Positions 53,472 through 61,213 of a stretch of 64,000 bases of DNA are shown here, one piece after another. The stretch is from Bog-532 sp963732345 (lineage in GTDB: Bacteria; Actinomycetota; Actinomycetes; Streptosporangiales; Streptosporangiaceae): assembly GCA_963732345.1 (NCBI GenBank), contig CAVSZI010000017.1:361310-425309 (forward strand), in the 5' to 3' direction. Under the pieces are notes generated by a model. The model was not told the DNA's origin, ran no database searches, and was given only the letters and a program-made list of their open reading frames with translations. Position numbers and translations under genes: made by a program. Position 1 is the first letter of the stretch. Every line of letters begins with the position of its first letter.

Positions 53472-54611
53472 TTACCTGAGCATCTCCCGGGCGATGACGA
53501 GTTGCTGGATCTGGCTGGTGCCTTCGTAGATCCGGAACAGCCGTACGTCGCGGTACAGCCGTTCGGCCGGCACGCCGCGGATGTACCCGGAGCCGCCGTG
53601 GATCTGGACCGCGCGGTCAGCGATCCGGCCGACCGCCTCGCTGGCGAAATACTTCGCCGCCGACGGTGCGAGCCGCCGGTCGGTGCCCGCGTCGTACTGG
53701 AGCGCGGCGTCGAGCACCAGGGCACGGGCCGCGAGGTACTCGGTCTGCGAGTCGGCGAGCATGGCCCGGACGAGCTGGTATTCGCCGATCACGTGGCCGC
53801 CCTGCGAGCGGTCCCTGGCGTAGGCGACGCTTTCGTCGATCAGCCTGGCCGCGACCCCCACGCAGAGGGCCGCGATGATCAGCCGCCCGTGCGCCAGGGT
53901 CCGCATGGCCGTGGCGTAACCGGCCTGAACTGCCTCTCCCACCAGTGCGTCGGCGGGCACGCGGACGCCGGTGAAGGCGACGTCGGCGGTCCAGGCACCC
54001 GCCTGGCCCATCTTGTGGTCGCGGGCCGCGACAGCCACCCCTCCGGTGTGAGCGGGGACGATGAACACCCCGATGCCCTTGCCGGGCGGCGCCTGCGGGT
54101 CGGTGCGGGCGAACACCATGAACACGTCGGCCGCCGGGGCGTTGGTGATGTAGCGCTTGAGGCCGTCGATGACCCAGCCGCCGTCCTCCGGCGTCGCCAA
54201 CGTCGTCAGGCGGCTGGGGTCGGAGCCCGCGTCTGGTTCGGTCAGCGCGAACGACGCGACCACCTCGCCGGAGGCCAGCCGCGGCAGCCACTGCTTGCGC
54301 TGCTGGTCGGTCCCGGCCAGGACGAGGACCTGACCGGCGATCCCGTTGTTCGTGCCGAACAGCGACCGGAACGCCGGGCAGGTGTAGCCGAGCTCGATGG
54401 TCAGCCGCACCTGCTGCTCGACGGACAGGCCCAGGCCGCCGTGCTCGGCCGGGAGGGCGTAACCGTACAGGCCCATCTCCTTGGCCTGCGCGATCAGCCG
54501 GGCCGGGATCTGGTCGGATTCGTCGATGCCCGCTTCGGCGGGCACCACCTCGCCCCGGATGAAGTCCCGCAGCACATCGAGCAGCTGATCAAACTCCGTC
54601 GCGGTCACCAT
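53472..54611 (-). CDS. Acyl-CoA dehydrogenase
   Basis: 379 residues, complete and undamaged. N-terminal helical domain (LRDFIRGEVVPAEAGIDESD), FAD/substrate beta domain (ASFALTEPDAGSDPSRLTT, GLKRYITNAPAADVFMVFAR), and C-terminal helices with VQIHGGSGYIRGVPAERLYR and the catalytic Glu in FRIYEGTSQIQQLVIAREM. This is the short/medium-chain or cyclohexanecarboxyl-CoA type. Introduces a 2,3-double bond into an acyl-CoA, with electrons going to ETF. Starts at ATG 54611. Confidence 0.92.
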   Translation of the reverse strand: MVTATEFDQLLDVLRDFIRGEVVPAEAGIDESDQIPARLIAQAKEMGLYGYALPAEHGGLGLSVEQQVRLTIELGYTCPAFRSLFGTNNGIAGQVLVLAGTDQQRKQWLPRLASGEVVASFALTEPDAGSDPSRLTTLATPEDGGWVIDGLKRYITNAPAADVFMVFARTDPQAPPGKGIGVFIVPAHTGGVAVAARDHKMGQAGAWTADVAFTGVRVPADALVGEAVQAGYATAMRTLAHGRLIIAALCVGVAARLIDESVAYARDRSQGGHVIGEYQLVRAMLADSQTEYLAARALVLDAALQYDAGTDRRLAPSAAKYFASEAVGRIADRAVQIHGGSGYIRGVPAERLYRDVRLFRIYEGTSQIQQLVIAREMLR

Positions 54612-54921
54612 GAACCACAGTCTCGGACCAGCGCTGAGCCCTGTCCAGTTCGGGTGGCAGTGCGCCGTCCGGGCGAAATACGGGCCCGATCACGCCCTTA
54701 GCGCCAACCTGACCGGTGACCCCGGCCTGTCGGTAGCCCGGGCAGGAGATGGCCGGCCTGAGAGGCGCCAAGCCCTTCGAATGCACCGGGACCGAGGACG
54801 AAGTACGCGTCGCGGCAAGCCGTCCGCCTTCACCACCGGCCTGAAGGCCGGCGCCTAGCGGACAACTTGGTAGCCTTCGGGCAAGCGGCGACAGTCCGGC
54901 CGGGGAACCGAAGGGAACCGA
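54612..54921. other. Intergenic stretch before the LCP gene
   Basis: A plus-strand frame at 54610-54858 (82 codons) has no recognisable domain and biased composition, so I do not call it. I see no clear promoter hexamers. Confidence 0.35.
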
Positions 54922-56481
54922 ATGCCCAGGTCACAGGGCGGTATGGCCATCGCCGGCAAAGCCGGCTATGCGGTGGCCTGCATGCTCGCCGCGGTGGTCC
55001 TGATGGTGAGCGGCTTCGCCTATTACGTAAGGGGCCAGGTGGCCAGCATCGGCGGCTCGGATGTGATCAGCGGGGGGCCGCAGACCGGCGCCATGAACAT
55101 CCTGCTGATGGGCCTGGAAAGCCGCACCGATTATGACGGGAACATCCTGCCGGCCGATCTCCTCGCCGCCATGCACGCGGGCAGCGTGCAGGGCGTCGCG
55201 AACGGCGTGGGCGGTCAGGACGCGAACACCCTGATCCTCATCCACATCTTCGCGGGCGGGCAGAAGGCGGTCGGCTTCTCGATCCCTCGTGACGACTGGG
55301 TGACCTTTCCCAAGGCGTACGACGGTCAGTCGCAGGGGAAGATCGACCAGGCCTACGGCCTGGCCTGGGCGCAGAGCCTGAGCCAGACCGCCAATTCCAG
55401 CATGAGCAAGAACCAGCGCTACCTGCTGGCCAACGAGGCTGGCCAGGCGGCCACGATCGCCACCGTCGAGCAGCTGACCGGGGTGCACGTCGACCACTTC
55501 GCGGAGGTCAATCTGGCCGGGTTCTACGAGCTCGCGCGGGCCTTCGGCGGCATCGAGGCGTGCCTGAAGTCCTACAACGGAGGCCAGAATCTGCATGACG
55601 CTAACTCCGGCTTCAACCAGCCGCACGCGGGTTACGTGTTCCTGTCGCCCCCGCAGGCGCTGGCGTTCGTGCGGGAGCGGGACAACCTCCCCAACGGTGA
55701 CATCGACCGCACCCACCGCCAGCAGGCCGTCATCGACTACGTGGTCTGGAAGCTCGGGCACGAAGGGATATTCACCGACCTCGGCCAGCTCACGAGCTTG
55801 CTCGGCGTGGCGCAGAAATACGTGATCACCGACTCTGGCTGGCAGATACTCACGTTCGCCACCGAGATGAAGAGCCTGACCGGGAAGAACCTGACCTTCC
55901 GGACGGCGCCGGTCATCACCACCGACGGCCATATGGATGGCCAGACCGTGAACCTCGTGGATCCGGCCGCGATCAAGCAGGTCGTGCAGAACACCTTTTA
56001 CCCGCCGCCGCCCGTGCAGCAGCCGACGGCGGGCACATCGCCGGGGACACCGGCGTCGCTGCCGGCCGCCGCGACCACCGTGGACGTCTACAACGGCGGC
56101 GGCGCGCCCGGGCTGGCCGGCCAGCTGTCACAGGCGCTGACGTCGGCTGGCTTCAAGGCGGGCAAGGTCGGCAACATCGCCACCCTGCCGTCCACCCAGG
56201 TGCTGTACGGCACGGGAGCGGCGTCGAGCGCGGCAAGGATCGCCGGGTATTTCAGCGGCGTGACCGCGGCGGCGGGCAGTTCGGTGGCCGCCGGCCACGT
56301 GGAGGTCCTGCTGGGTGCGGACGCCACGTCGGTGCCCCCCGGCATCGGCCCAGCCACCCCGTCATCTTCCCCGGCCAGTTCTCCGGCCGCCAGTCCCACC
56401 TCATCGGCGGGCAACGGCCAGGCCGGAGCCCCGGTGACGGTGGCCCCGAACGCGAAATACGGCATTCCCTGCGTGTACTGA
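54922..56481 (+). CDS. LytR-CpsA-Psr (LCP) family cell-wall ligase
   Basis: 519 residues. One N-terminal TM helix (AVACMLAAVVLMVSGFAYYV) anchors an extracellular LCP domain: NILLMGLESR, VGFSIPRDDWVTFP (conserved Arg-Asp of the polyprenyl-phosphate site), then RERDNLPNGDIDRTHRQQAV in the second conserved patch. A LytR C-terminal domain follows (VDVYNGGGAPGLAGQLSQAL, about residues 385-475), and the tail is Ser/Pro-rich. LCP enzymes transfer polymers from undecaprenyl carriers to peptidoglycan or arabinogalactan. The stretch between the two conserved patches is longer than in small LCPs. Confidence 0.9.
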   Translation: MPRSQGGMAIAGKAGYAVACMLAAVVLMVSGFAYYVRGQVASIGGSDVISGGPQTGAMNILLMGLESRTDYDGNILPADLLAAMHAGSVQGVANGVGGQDANTLILIHIFAGGQKAVGFSIPRDDWVTFPKAYDGQSQGKIDQAYGLAWAQSLSQTANSSMSKNQRYLLANEAGQAATIATVEQLTGVHVDHFAEVNLAGFYELARAFGGIEACLKSYNGGQNLHDANSGFNQPHAGYVFLSPPQALAFVRERDNLPNGDIDRTHRQQAVIDYVVWKLGHEGIFTDLGQLTSLLGVAQKYVITDSGWQILTFATEMKSLTGKNLTFRTAPVITTDGHMDGQTVNLVDPAAIKQVVQNTFYPPPPVQQPTAGTSPGTPASLPAAATTVDVYNGGGAPGLAGQLSQALTSAGFKAGKVGNIATLPSTQVLYGTGAASSAARIAGYFSGVTAAAGSSVAAGHVEVLLGADATSVPPGIGPATPSSSPASSPAASPTSSAGNGQAGAPVTVAPNAKYGIPCVY

Positions 56482-56547
56482 CAGCACCGGGAACCGGGGC
56501 AGCCGCGTCCCGGAATGGAAGCCAGGTCGCCGGGGAGCACACCCGCG

Positions 56548-57174
56548 CTAGCGACCCGGTTCCCAGTTCGGGTATTCGTCGGCCCAAGAGTCCGGCTGCG
56601 GCGAGGCATCAGGCTCCCCGGCATCAGGCACAGAATCGCCGGGCTGGCCTGCCTGCATCCGGCGCAGTCTTTGCAATCCCATCCTTGGGTTTTTCGGGTC
56701 GAACGTCAGGGCGAGGCAAAGCAGCACGCCGACCACAAAAGAGATATTCGGGGCGACCGTACGGCCGAGCGACAGCCCCTGCGTGTTCAAGGCGTGCGCG
56801 TATATTTCGGCAAACTGCGCCGCGGCAAGCATACCGACGAAAATGATGATACGAATGGTGTAGATATTGCCATTGTAAGCGGACAGGAGCAGAAAGAGCC
56901 CGAGGGCTACCCCGGCCACACCAGGAATTATTACTCCGGTAACAGCGGGAAACGCCCCGGTACTCGACAAGGAATCAGATACGAACTGCGAGAAATTGAC
57001 GCCACCGGCCTCAGCGCCCAGAACAACCAGGGCACCGCTGAAGAGCATGCCGAACCTGATGAGGCGTTCAACGGGATTCTTATCGTTCAGCGCCACCAGG
57101 ATGCTGAGACCGACGAAGGCCAGCATCGAGCCGATCAGCATCGTATTGAGAATTATCCTGAGCAGTATTGTCAT
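56548..57174 (-). CDS. Multi-pass membrane protein at the end of the GTPase operon
   Basis: 208 residues, start ATG 57174 (seven bases after GGGAGGA). About six helices: TILLRIILNTMLIGSMLAFV, RFGMLFSGALVVLGAEAGG, AVTGVIIPGVAGVALGLFLL, YTIRIIIFVGMLAAAQFAEI and NISFVVGVLLCLALTF are easily seen. The tail (SVPDAGEPDASPQPDSWADE) is acidic and cytosolic. Its G+C is lower than its neighbours'. It lies 47 bp after the small gene of the GAP1 operon on the same strand, so it may be the membrane component of that system. No family recognised. Confidence 0.65.
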   Translation of the reverse strand: MTILLRIILNTMLIGSMLAFVGLSILVALNDKNPVERLIRFGMLFSGALVVLGAEAGGVNFSQFVSDSLSSTGAFPAVTGVIIPGVAGVALGLFLLLSAYNGNIYTIRIIIFVGMLAAAQFAEIYAHALNTQGLSLGRTVAPNISFVVGVLLCLALTFDPKNPRMGLQRLRRMQAGQPGDSVPDAGEPDASPQPDSWADEYPNWEPGR

Positions 57175-57221
57175 AGCCATTCCTCCCTGCAAAATCGGGC
57201 TTGGTCAGATTGTCCGCACCG

Positions 57222-57607
57222 TCATCGTCCTTGATGGGTGATCCCAGCCCATGAGATCAGGTCAGCGAGATCAGGCCGCATGTGGAACTTCGCGAGATAC
57301 GGCGGCATCTGAGCGGGTGCCGTGCCGGTCAGGGCTGCGATAATCCTCGAGCGCAGATCATCGGGGACTTCCAGCGTCATGGCTCCCGCTATTAGGGAGT
57401 CGACGTGCTCCGCGCCGCCGCGGAGCGCAGCCAGCCCAATCACACGGGCGGGGTGCGCGTCTCCGCGCATCCTGTACGCGCGGGCCAGCAACATCAGGCA
57501 GTTGGCGTACCGCGGATGCGCAAGCTGGGCAGCGACTTCACGGTGGCCATCCTCCAGCCACGCTCAGGCGAGATGCCGTGCGGGTCCGGGCCTCGGTGCC
57601 CGGTCAC
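57222..57607 (-). pseudogene. Small protein after GAP1, one frameshift
   Basis: GTG 57607 overlaps the GAP1 stop (GTGA). The start VTGHRGPDPHGISPE is in one frame. At about 57563 one G is missing and the protein continues AWLEDGHREVAAQLAHPRYA, NCLMLLARAYRMRGDAHPAR and SLIAGAMTLEVPDDLRSRII to TGA 57222, giving about 128 residues. The helical repeats resemble TPR/HEAT-like scaffolds, but I recognise no family. Coupling to GAP1 by start-stop overlap implies a stoichiometric partner. The one-base lesion in a G run fits the pattern seen elsewhere in the window. Confidence 0.6.
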
Positions 57608-60018
57608 CTCCGCAGCCGTCCCCGCGGCTCCGCCATGCCGCTCGCGAGCCACGCGTCCCAGTCCGCCCGCAGGGCCTTGCCGTCTCTGGCGAGCAGAACC
57701 GACACCGAACTCGCCAATTGGGAGTCACCCCGTGCGAGCTGCCTGCGGAGATCGTCTTCCAGCTGCCGGCGCAGTGGCGGAGGCAGCCGTTTGGCCGTTA
57801 GCAGCCTAAACTCCCAGCGGACGGCCGGGGCAGGCTGCTGTGCGTAGTCCTGGGCAGCCAGGCGAAGCAGTTCGTCACCGACCGGATCCGGGAACTCCGA
57901 CAGCGCGGCGGCGACGACGTCGGGGGCGTCGAGCCGGGACAGCGACAGCGCGATCTCCCGGGCGCGGGCCGTGGTCACGGCGCCGTCCACTGCACGCAGT
58001 CTTTTCAGGATGTCCCGGGGCGGGCCGCCTGGTTCCGCGAGCGCCGCGCAGAGACCGCGCAGGCGCCGGTCCTCCCGGCTGAGTTCACGCCAGGCTTCCG
58101 GGATGTCCAGCCGGCGCTCCGTGAGTATTCGGGCCGCATCGAGCGCGTCCGCCAGATTCCCCTGACGCCATCCGGCCGCGATCGCCTTCTGCACGGGGTC
58201 GGTCAGCACGGGAGCAGCCGGGATCCTGGCCGGAATCAGCTTGAGGGCGGTGAGGGCCTCGGCGGCATCGGGGGCACGCTGCGCCCACAAGACCTGACAG
58301 GCCCGGGCGACGGCGGCGGCGGGGTGCACTACCCCGGCCGCATCGCGCATGACGCGCTGGATGAGCGCCTCGCGAGTGGCTTCGTCGGCAGCGGCCATGG
58401 CGGCCGTCATCACCACGGCATCGAGCACCTGGTCAGGATCGACGGCTCCCTCGAGCAGCAACCGCCAGAAGTTCCTGCGTACGGCCCCTGCGGCAGCTGC
58501 CCGCCGGTCCGAGGACGGCGACAGCTGGCTGGACAGCTGGTCGCGGAGCAACCGGAGCATTCCCGTCTGGTCCGGCCAGCGGGCCGGGTCGCAGGGAAGG
58601 TCCGGACGCGTGGCCCACCACGCGGCGAACGCCTCCGCGCGGTCGGCCCATGCGGCGACCGGCACGCTGATCCGGTGCCGCGAGGCGACCTTGAGCAGCG
58701 CGTCGACCGATTCGTTCGGGGCGGTGCCGAGTGCGTTGATGATCATGTCTGCCCCGGTCCCGTCACCGGTGTCCGCGGACGCTGCGCCGGTGCGCCCGGA
58801 GGCTGCACCGGGCAGCGGGGCGAGCCGTTCCTCTTGTGCCGCGGCCCCCTTCTGCGCGGCCGCCATCTCGGTGCGCAGCAGGGCCAGGCGGATCGCCGCT
58901 GCGGAGCTGGGCACCCGGCCGGCGGCTGCCGCCGCATCGAGAAGCCGCAGATCGCGCGCGGGCGCCTCGGCGAGCAGCGTCCCGACCACCGTGTCACCGT
59001 GATCGGCTACCAGGCGCGCAGCCCCGTCCGCCACCCAGCCCGCCGCGAGGGCCAGGCCGCCGCGCTGCCGGATCTGGCCGAACGTCACCGCGACCGCGAC
59101 CGCGAGCGCCTGCGAAGGCGCGGCCCCGGCCGACGTGATGGTACTGGCCAGTTCGACCGCGTCCATCACGTCGTAGAGGTCCTCGCCGAGGAACAGGTCC
59201 GCCCACTGCTGCGCCTGATCGTCGGCGAGGACCTCGGTATAGGTCCGGGTGACCAGGTCCAGGACGATGAATCCCGAGGACGTACCGGCCGACCGGTACG
59301 GCCCGGCCCAGTCCGGGTGGACGGCGAGCACCGGCTGCGGGCAGTAACTCGGGTTGGTGGTGAACACCTTGAAGCCGATCTTCAGCGCCTCATGCTGCGG
59401 CAGTAGCAGCGTCGCGGCCGCGATCCACTGAAGGACTTCCTCCGGGCGTTCCGCGACGAACAGCACCCGGCTCGGACGCGGCGCGGCCAGCCCGTGGAGG
59501 GCCGACAGCAGTGTGACGAGCAGTGACCGGCCGTCCTGCTGCGCGGCCACGAAATCCCGGATCGCTTCCGGCTCGGAAGGCCCCGGCTGCCACCCGTCGG
59601 TCAGTGGCGGGCAGCGGGTCGAGGACGCGGGCTCGGCCGTCCAGAACGGCGCGTGCAGCAGCTGGGCCGGACGGACGAATCCGTAGGAACCGGGATCAGT
59701 CGTCACGATCGCGTGGGTGATCTGGTTTCCCTCGCGGGTCCCGTTGGCCTCCTGCCCGAGATAAGCCCCCTGCGCGGTCGCGAGTACGTGCTGGGAGTCA
59801 TCCCAGACGTGCGCCAGCGAGGGCGGGTACTCCTCCACCGGCCGGCGCTCGTTGATCCACGCGGTGGGCGGATCGTAGAGCAGCGCCTCCTGCACGAGAT
59901 CCATTTCACCGGCGCCGATCCCGGCCGATTTGGCCTGGAACTGAAAGCCGGGATCACCCCGCAGTCCCTGGCCCGGACGGCAGTCGGTGTAAATCAGTGT
60001 GTCGAAGCGGCCGGTCAT
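57604..60018 (-). CDS. GTPase-associated protein 1 (GAP1) family protein
   Basis: 804 residues from ATG 60018, overlapping the GTPase stop by 3 bp. The N-terminal domain (TLIYTDCRPGQGLRGDPGFQ, EEYPPSLAHVWDDSQHVLAT, then a GREGN-like TREGNQITHAIVT) matches the type-2 N-terminal domain of actinobacterial GAP1-related proteins. The middle (HGLAAPRPSRVLFVAERPEE, LKIGFKVFTTNPSYCPQPVL) is the M domain. The C-terminal ~400 residues are alpha-helical repeats ending LARDGKALRADWDAWLASGM. GAP1 proteins are always next to a TRAFAC-type GTPase; computational work has placed such sets among NTP-dependent conflict systems. No catalytic motif is apparent, so it is probably a scaffold or regulator of the GTPase. 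Confidence 0.82.
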   Translation of the reverse strand: MTGRFDTLIYTDCRPGQGLRGDPGFQFQAKSAGIGAGEMDLVQEALLYDPPTAWINERRPVEEYPPSLAHVWDDSQHVLATAQGAYLGQEANGTREGNQITHAIVTTDPGSYGFVRPAQLLHAPFWTAEPASSTRCPPLTDGWQPGPSEPEAIRDFVAAQQDGRSLLVTLLSALHGLAAPRPSRVLFVAERPEEVLQWIAAATLLLPQHEALKIGFKVFTTNPSYCPQPVLAVHPDWAGPYRSAGTSSGFIVLDLVTRTYTEVLADDQAQQWADLFLGEDLYDVMDAVELASTITSAGAAPSQALAVAVAVTFGQIRQRGGLALAAGWVADGAARLVADHGDTVVGTLLAEAPARDLRLLDAAAAAGRVPSSAAAIRLALLRTEMAAAQKGAAAQEERLAPLPGAASGRTGAASADTGDGTGADMIINALGTAPNESVDALLKVASRHRISVPVAAWADRAEAFAAWWATRPDLPCDPARWPDQTGMLRLLRDQLSSQLSPSSDRRAAAAGAVRRNFWRLLLEGAVDPDQVLDAVVMTAAMAAADEATREALIQRVMRDAAGVVHPAAAVARACQVLWAQRAPDAAEALTALKLIPARIPAAPVLTDPVQKAIAAGWRQGNLADALDAARILTERRLDIPEAWRELSREDRRLRGLCAALAEPGGPPRDILKRLRAVDGAVTTARAREIALSLSRLDAPDVVAAALSEFPDPVGDELLRLAAQDYAQQPAPAVRWEFRLLTAKRLPPPLRRQLEDDLRRQLARGDSQLASSVSVLLARDGKALRADWDAWLASGMAEPRGRLRR

Positions 60019-61211
60019 GCCGCGGCTGTCTTGGCCGTCTTGAGCAGCCGCAGTGTCTGCATCAGCCACAGCAGCGGTTCCTCCACGCGCAACGGCCGGA
60101 TATCGCCGGGAGCTATGCCGTCCTCCTTCGGCGGTGCGCCCAGAGCGGACACGGCGAAGTAGCGGAAGTTGCTGTAGTTCTGCCGTAGATGAGCGTCCAC
60201 GTTGTCGGCGCCCCAACGGTGCAGCAGGCCGCGCACGTGTTCATGCACCGAAGCGTCCTCCCCCAGGCCGGAGCCGTTGACCTGCCGGATCGGGTGGCCT
60301 TCGCCGAGCACCGGGAAGAGCGCGTCCACCTTGGAGAACACGACGGCGAGCGGTACCTGCACCTTCTTTTTGCCCGGCACCCCGTGGCTGCTGCGCAGCA
60401 GTTCGGTCACGCGGCTTAGCACGCTGATGGGGGGCTCGCCGTCCGAATTCACAGCGTGCCGGGGAAGGACGATTTCATCGCGGACCATCGGCAGCTGGAG
60501 CGGGTCGAGCAGGACTATCAGCCCGCTGGCGGCGGCCAGATAGTGATGTGCGTACAGCGTGTCCTGCCGGGTCAGATCCTCACCCGACTGGTCGTAGAAG
60601 GACATCGCCATCGTCTTGGTCCGGTCGAGGAACAGGAAACGCCGTGACTGGCGCCACTGAACGACATAGGGAGGCTGGCGGCCGTCGCGGCGCTCCCGGG
60701 TTGCCTCTATCATCCGGCCTTCCCGGAAGAGCGGTCGCTCCAGGTCCATGGTCCACGCCGTGGCAGCGGATCTCCCGTCCGGCATGTCACCAACAATGTC
60801 GACCGCGGCGTCATGGCGGCGGGCGATCCCGTTCTGGAGCTGGTGCAGCAGCACGGTCATGAATACCGTCTTACCGGTCTGCTTCGCCCCCACCATGCCG
60901 ATCAGCGGGCTGCCCGTGTCACTCAGGCCGGACGGCAGCGGAGTGTGACAGCTAGGACAAACCTTGATGCCCGTCTTGCCATTGCACCTCGGGCAGCGCG
61001 CCTGGCCTTTACTTGGCTGCACACCGTCCGTCAGGACAAAGCTTGGAAGAACACGGCTGTCTTTCAGGCCGAGCGCGCGATCCCGTGCCTCATCGGCCTG
61101 CGGCTCGCACAGCATCTTGATCCCGTCACCACGCCCGCTGCACCGGAATGCGAAGCGATCCTTGTCGATTGGGTGATAGCAGTAGGGGCATACGCTGGCG
61201 TTAGGAGCCAT
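60015..61211 (-). CDS. Zinc-ribbon TRAFAC-like GTPase
   Basis: 398 residues from ATG 61211, only 2 bp after the upstream gene. Residues 1-90 have three Cys clusters (VCPYCYHPID, RCPRCNGKTG, KVCPSCHTPL) that form zinc ribbons. The P-loop follows in IGMVGAKQTGKTVFMTVLLH (GxxxxGKT). SFYDQSGEDLTRQDTLYAHH carries the DxxG-type switch II, and AVVFSKVDALFPVLGEGHPI the (N/S)KxD base-recognition loop. GLIVLLDPLQLPMV is the strand before it. This fits the GTPases that pair with GAP1. Cytosolic, with the next gene overlapping by 3 bp. Confidence 0.85.
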   Translation of the reverse strand: MAPNASVCPYCYHPIDKDRFAFRCSGRGDGIKMLCEPQADEARDRALGLKDSRVLPSFVLTDGVQPSKGQARCPRCNGKTGIKVCPSCHTPLPSGLSDTGSPLIGMVGAKQTGKTVFMTVLLHQLQNGIARRHDAAVDIVGDMPDGRSAATAWTMDLERPLFREGRMIEATRERRDGRQPPYVVQWRQSRRFLFLDRTKTMAMSFYDQSGEDLTRQDTLYAHHYLAAASGLIVLLDPLQLPMVRDEIVLPRHAVNSDGEPPISVLSRVTELLRSSHGVPGKKKVQVPLAVVFSKVDALFPVLGEGHPIRQVNGSGLGEDASVHEHVRGLLHRWGADNVDAHLRQNYSNFRYFAVSALGAPPKEDGIAPGDIRPLRVEEPLLWLMQTLRLLKTAKTAAA

Positions 61212-61213
61212 TA

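Noticed and set aside
54610..54858. 82-codon plus-strand frame before the LCP gene
   Set aside because: No ribosome binding site or domain, Arg-rich composition.
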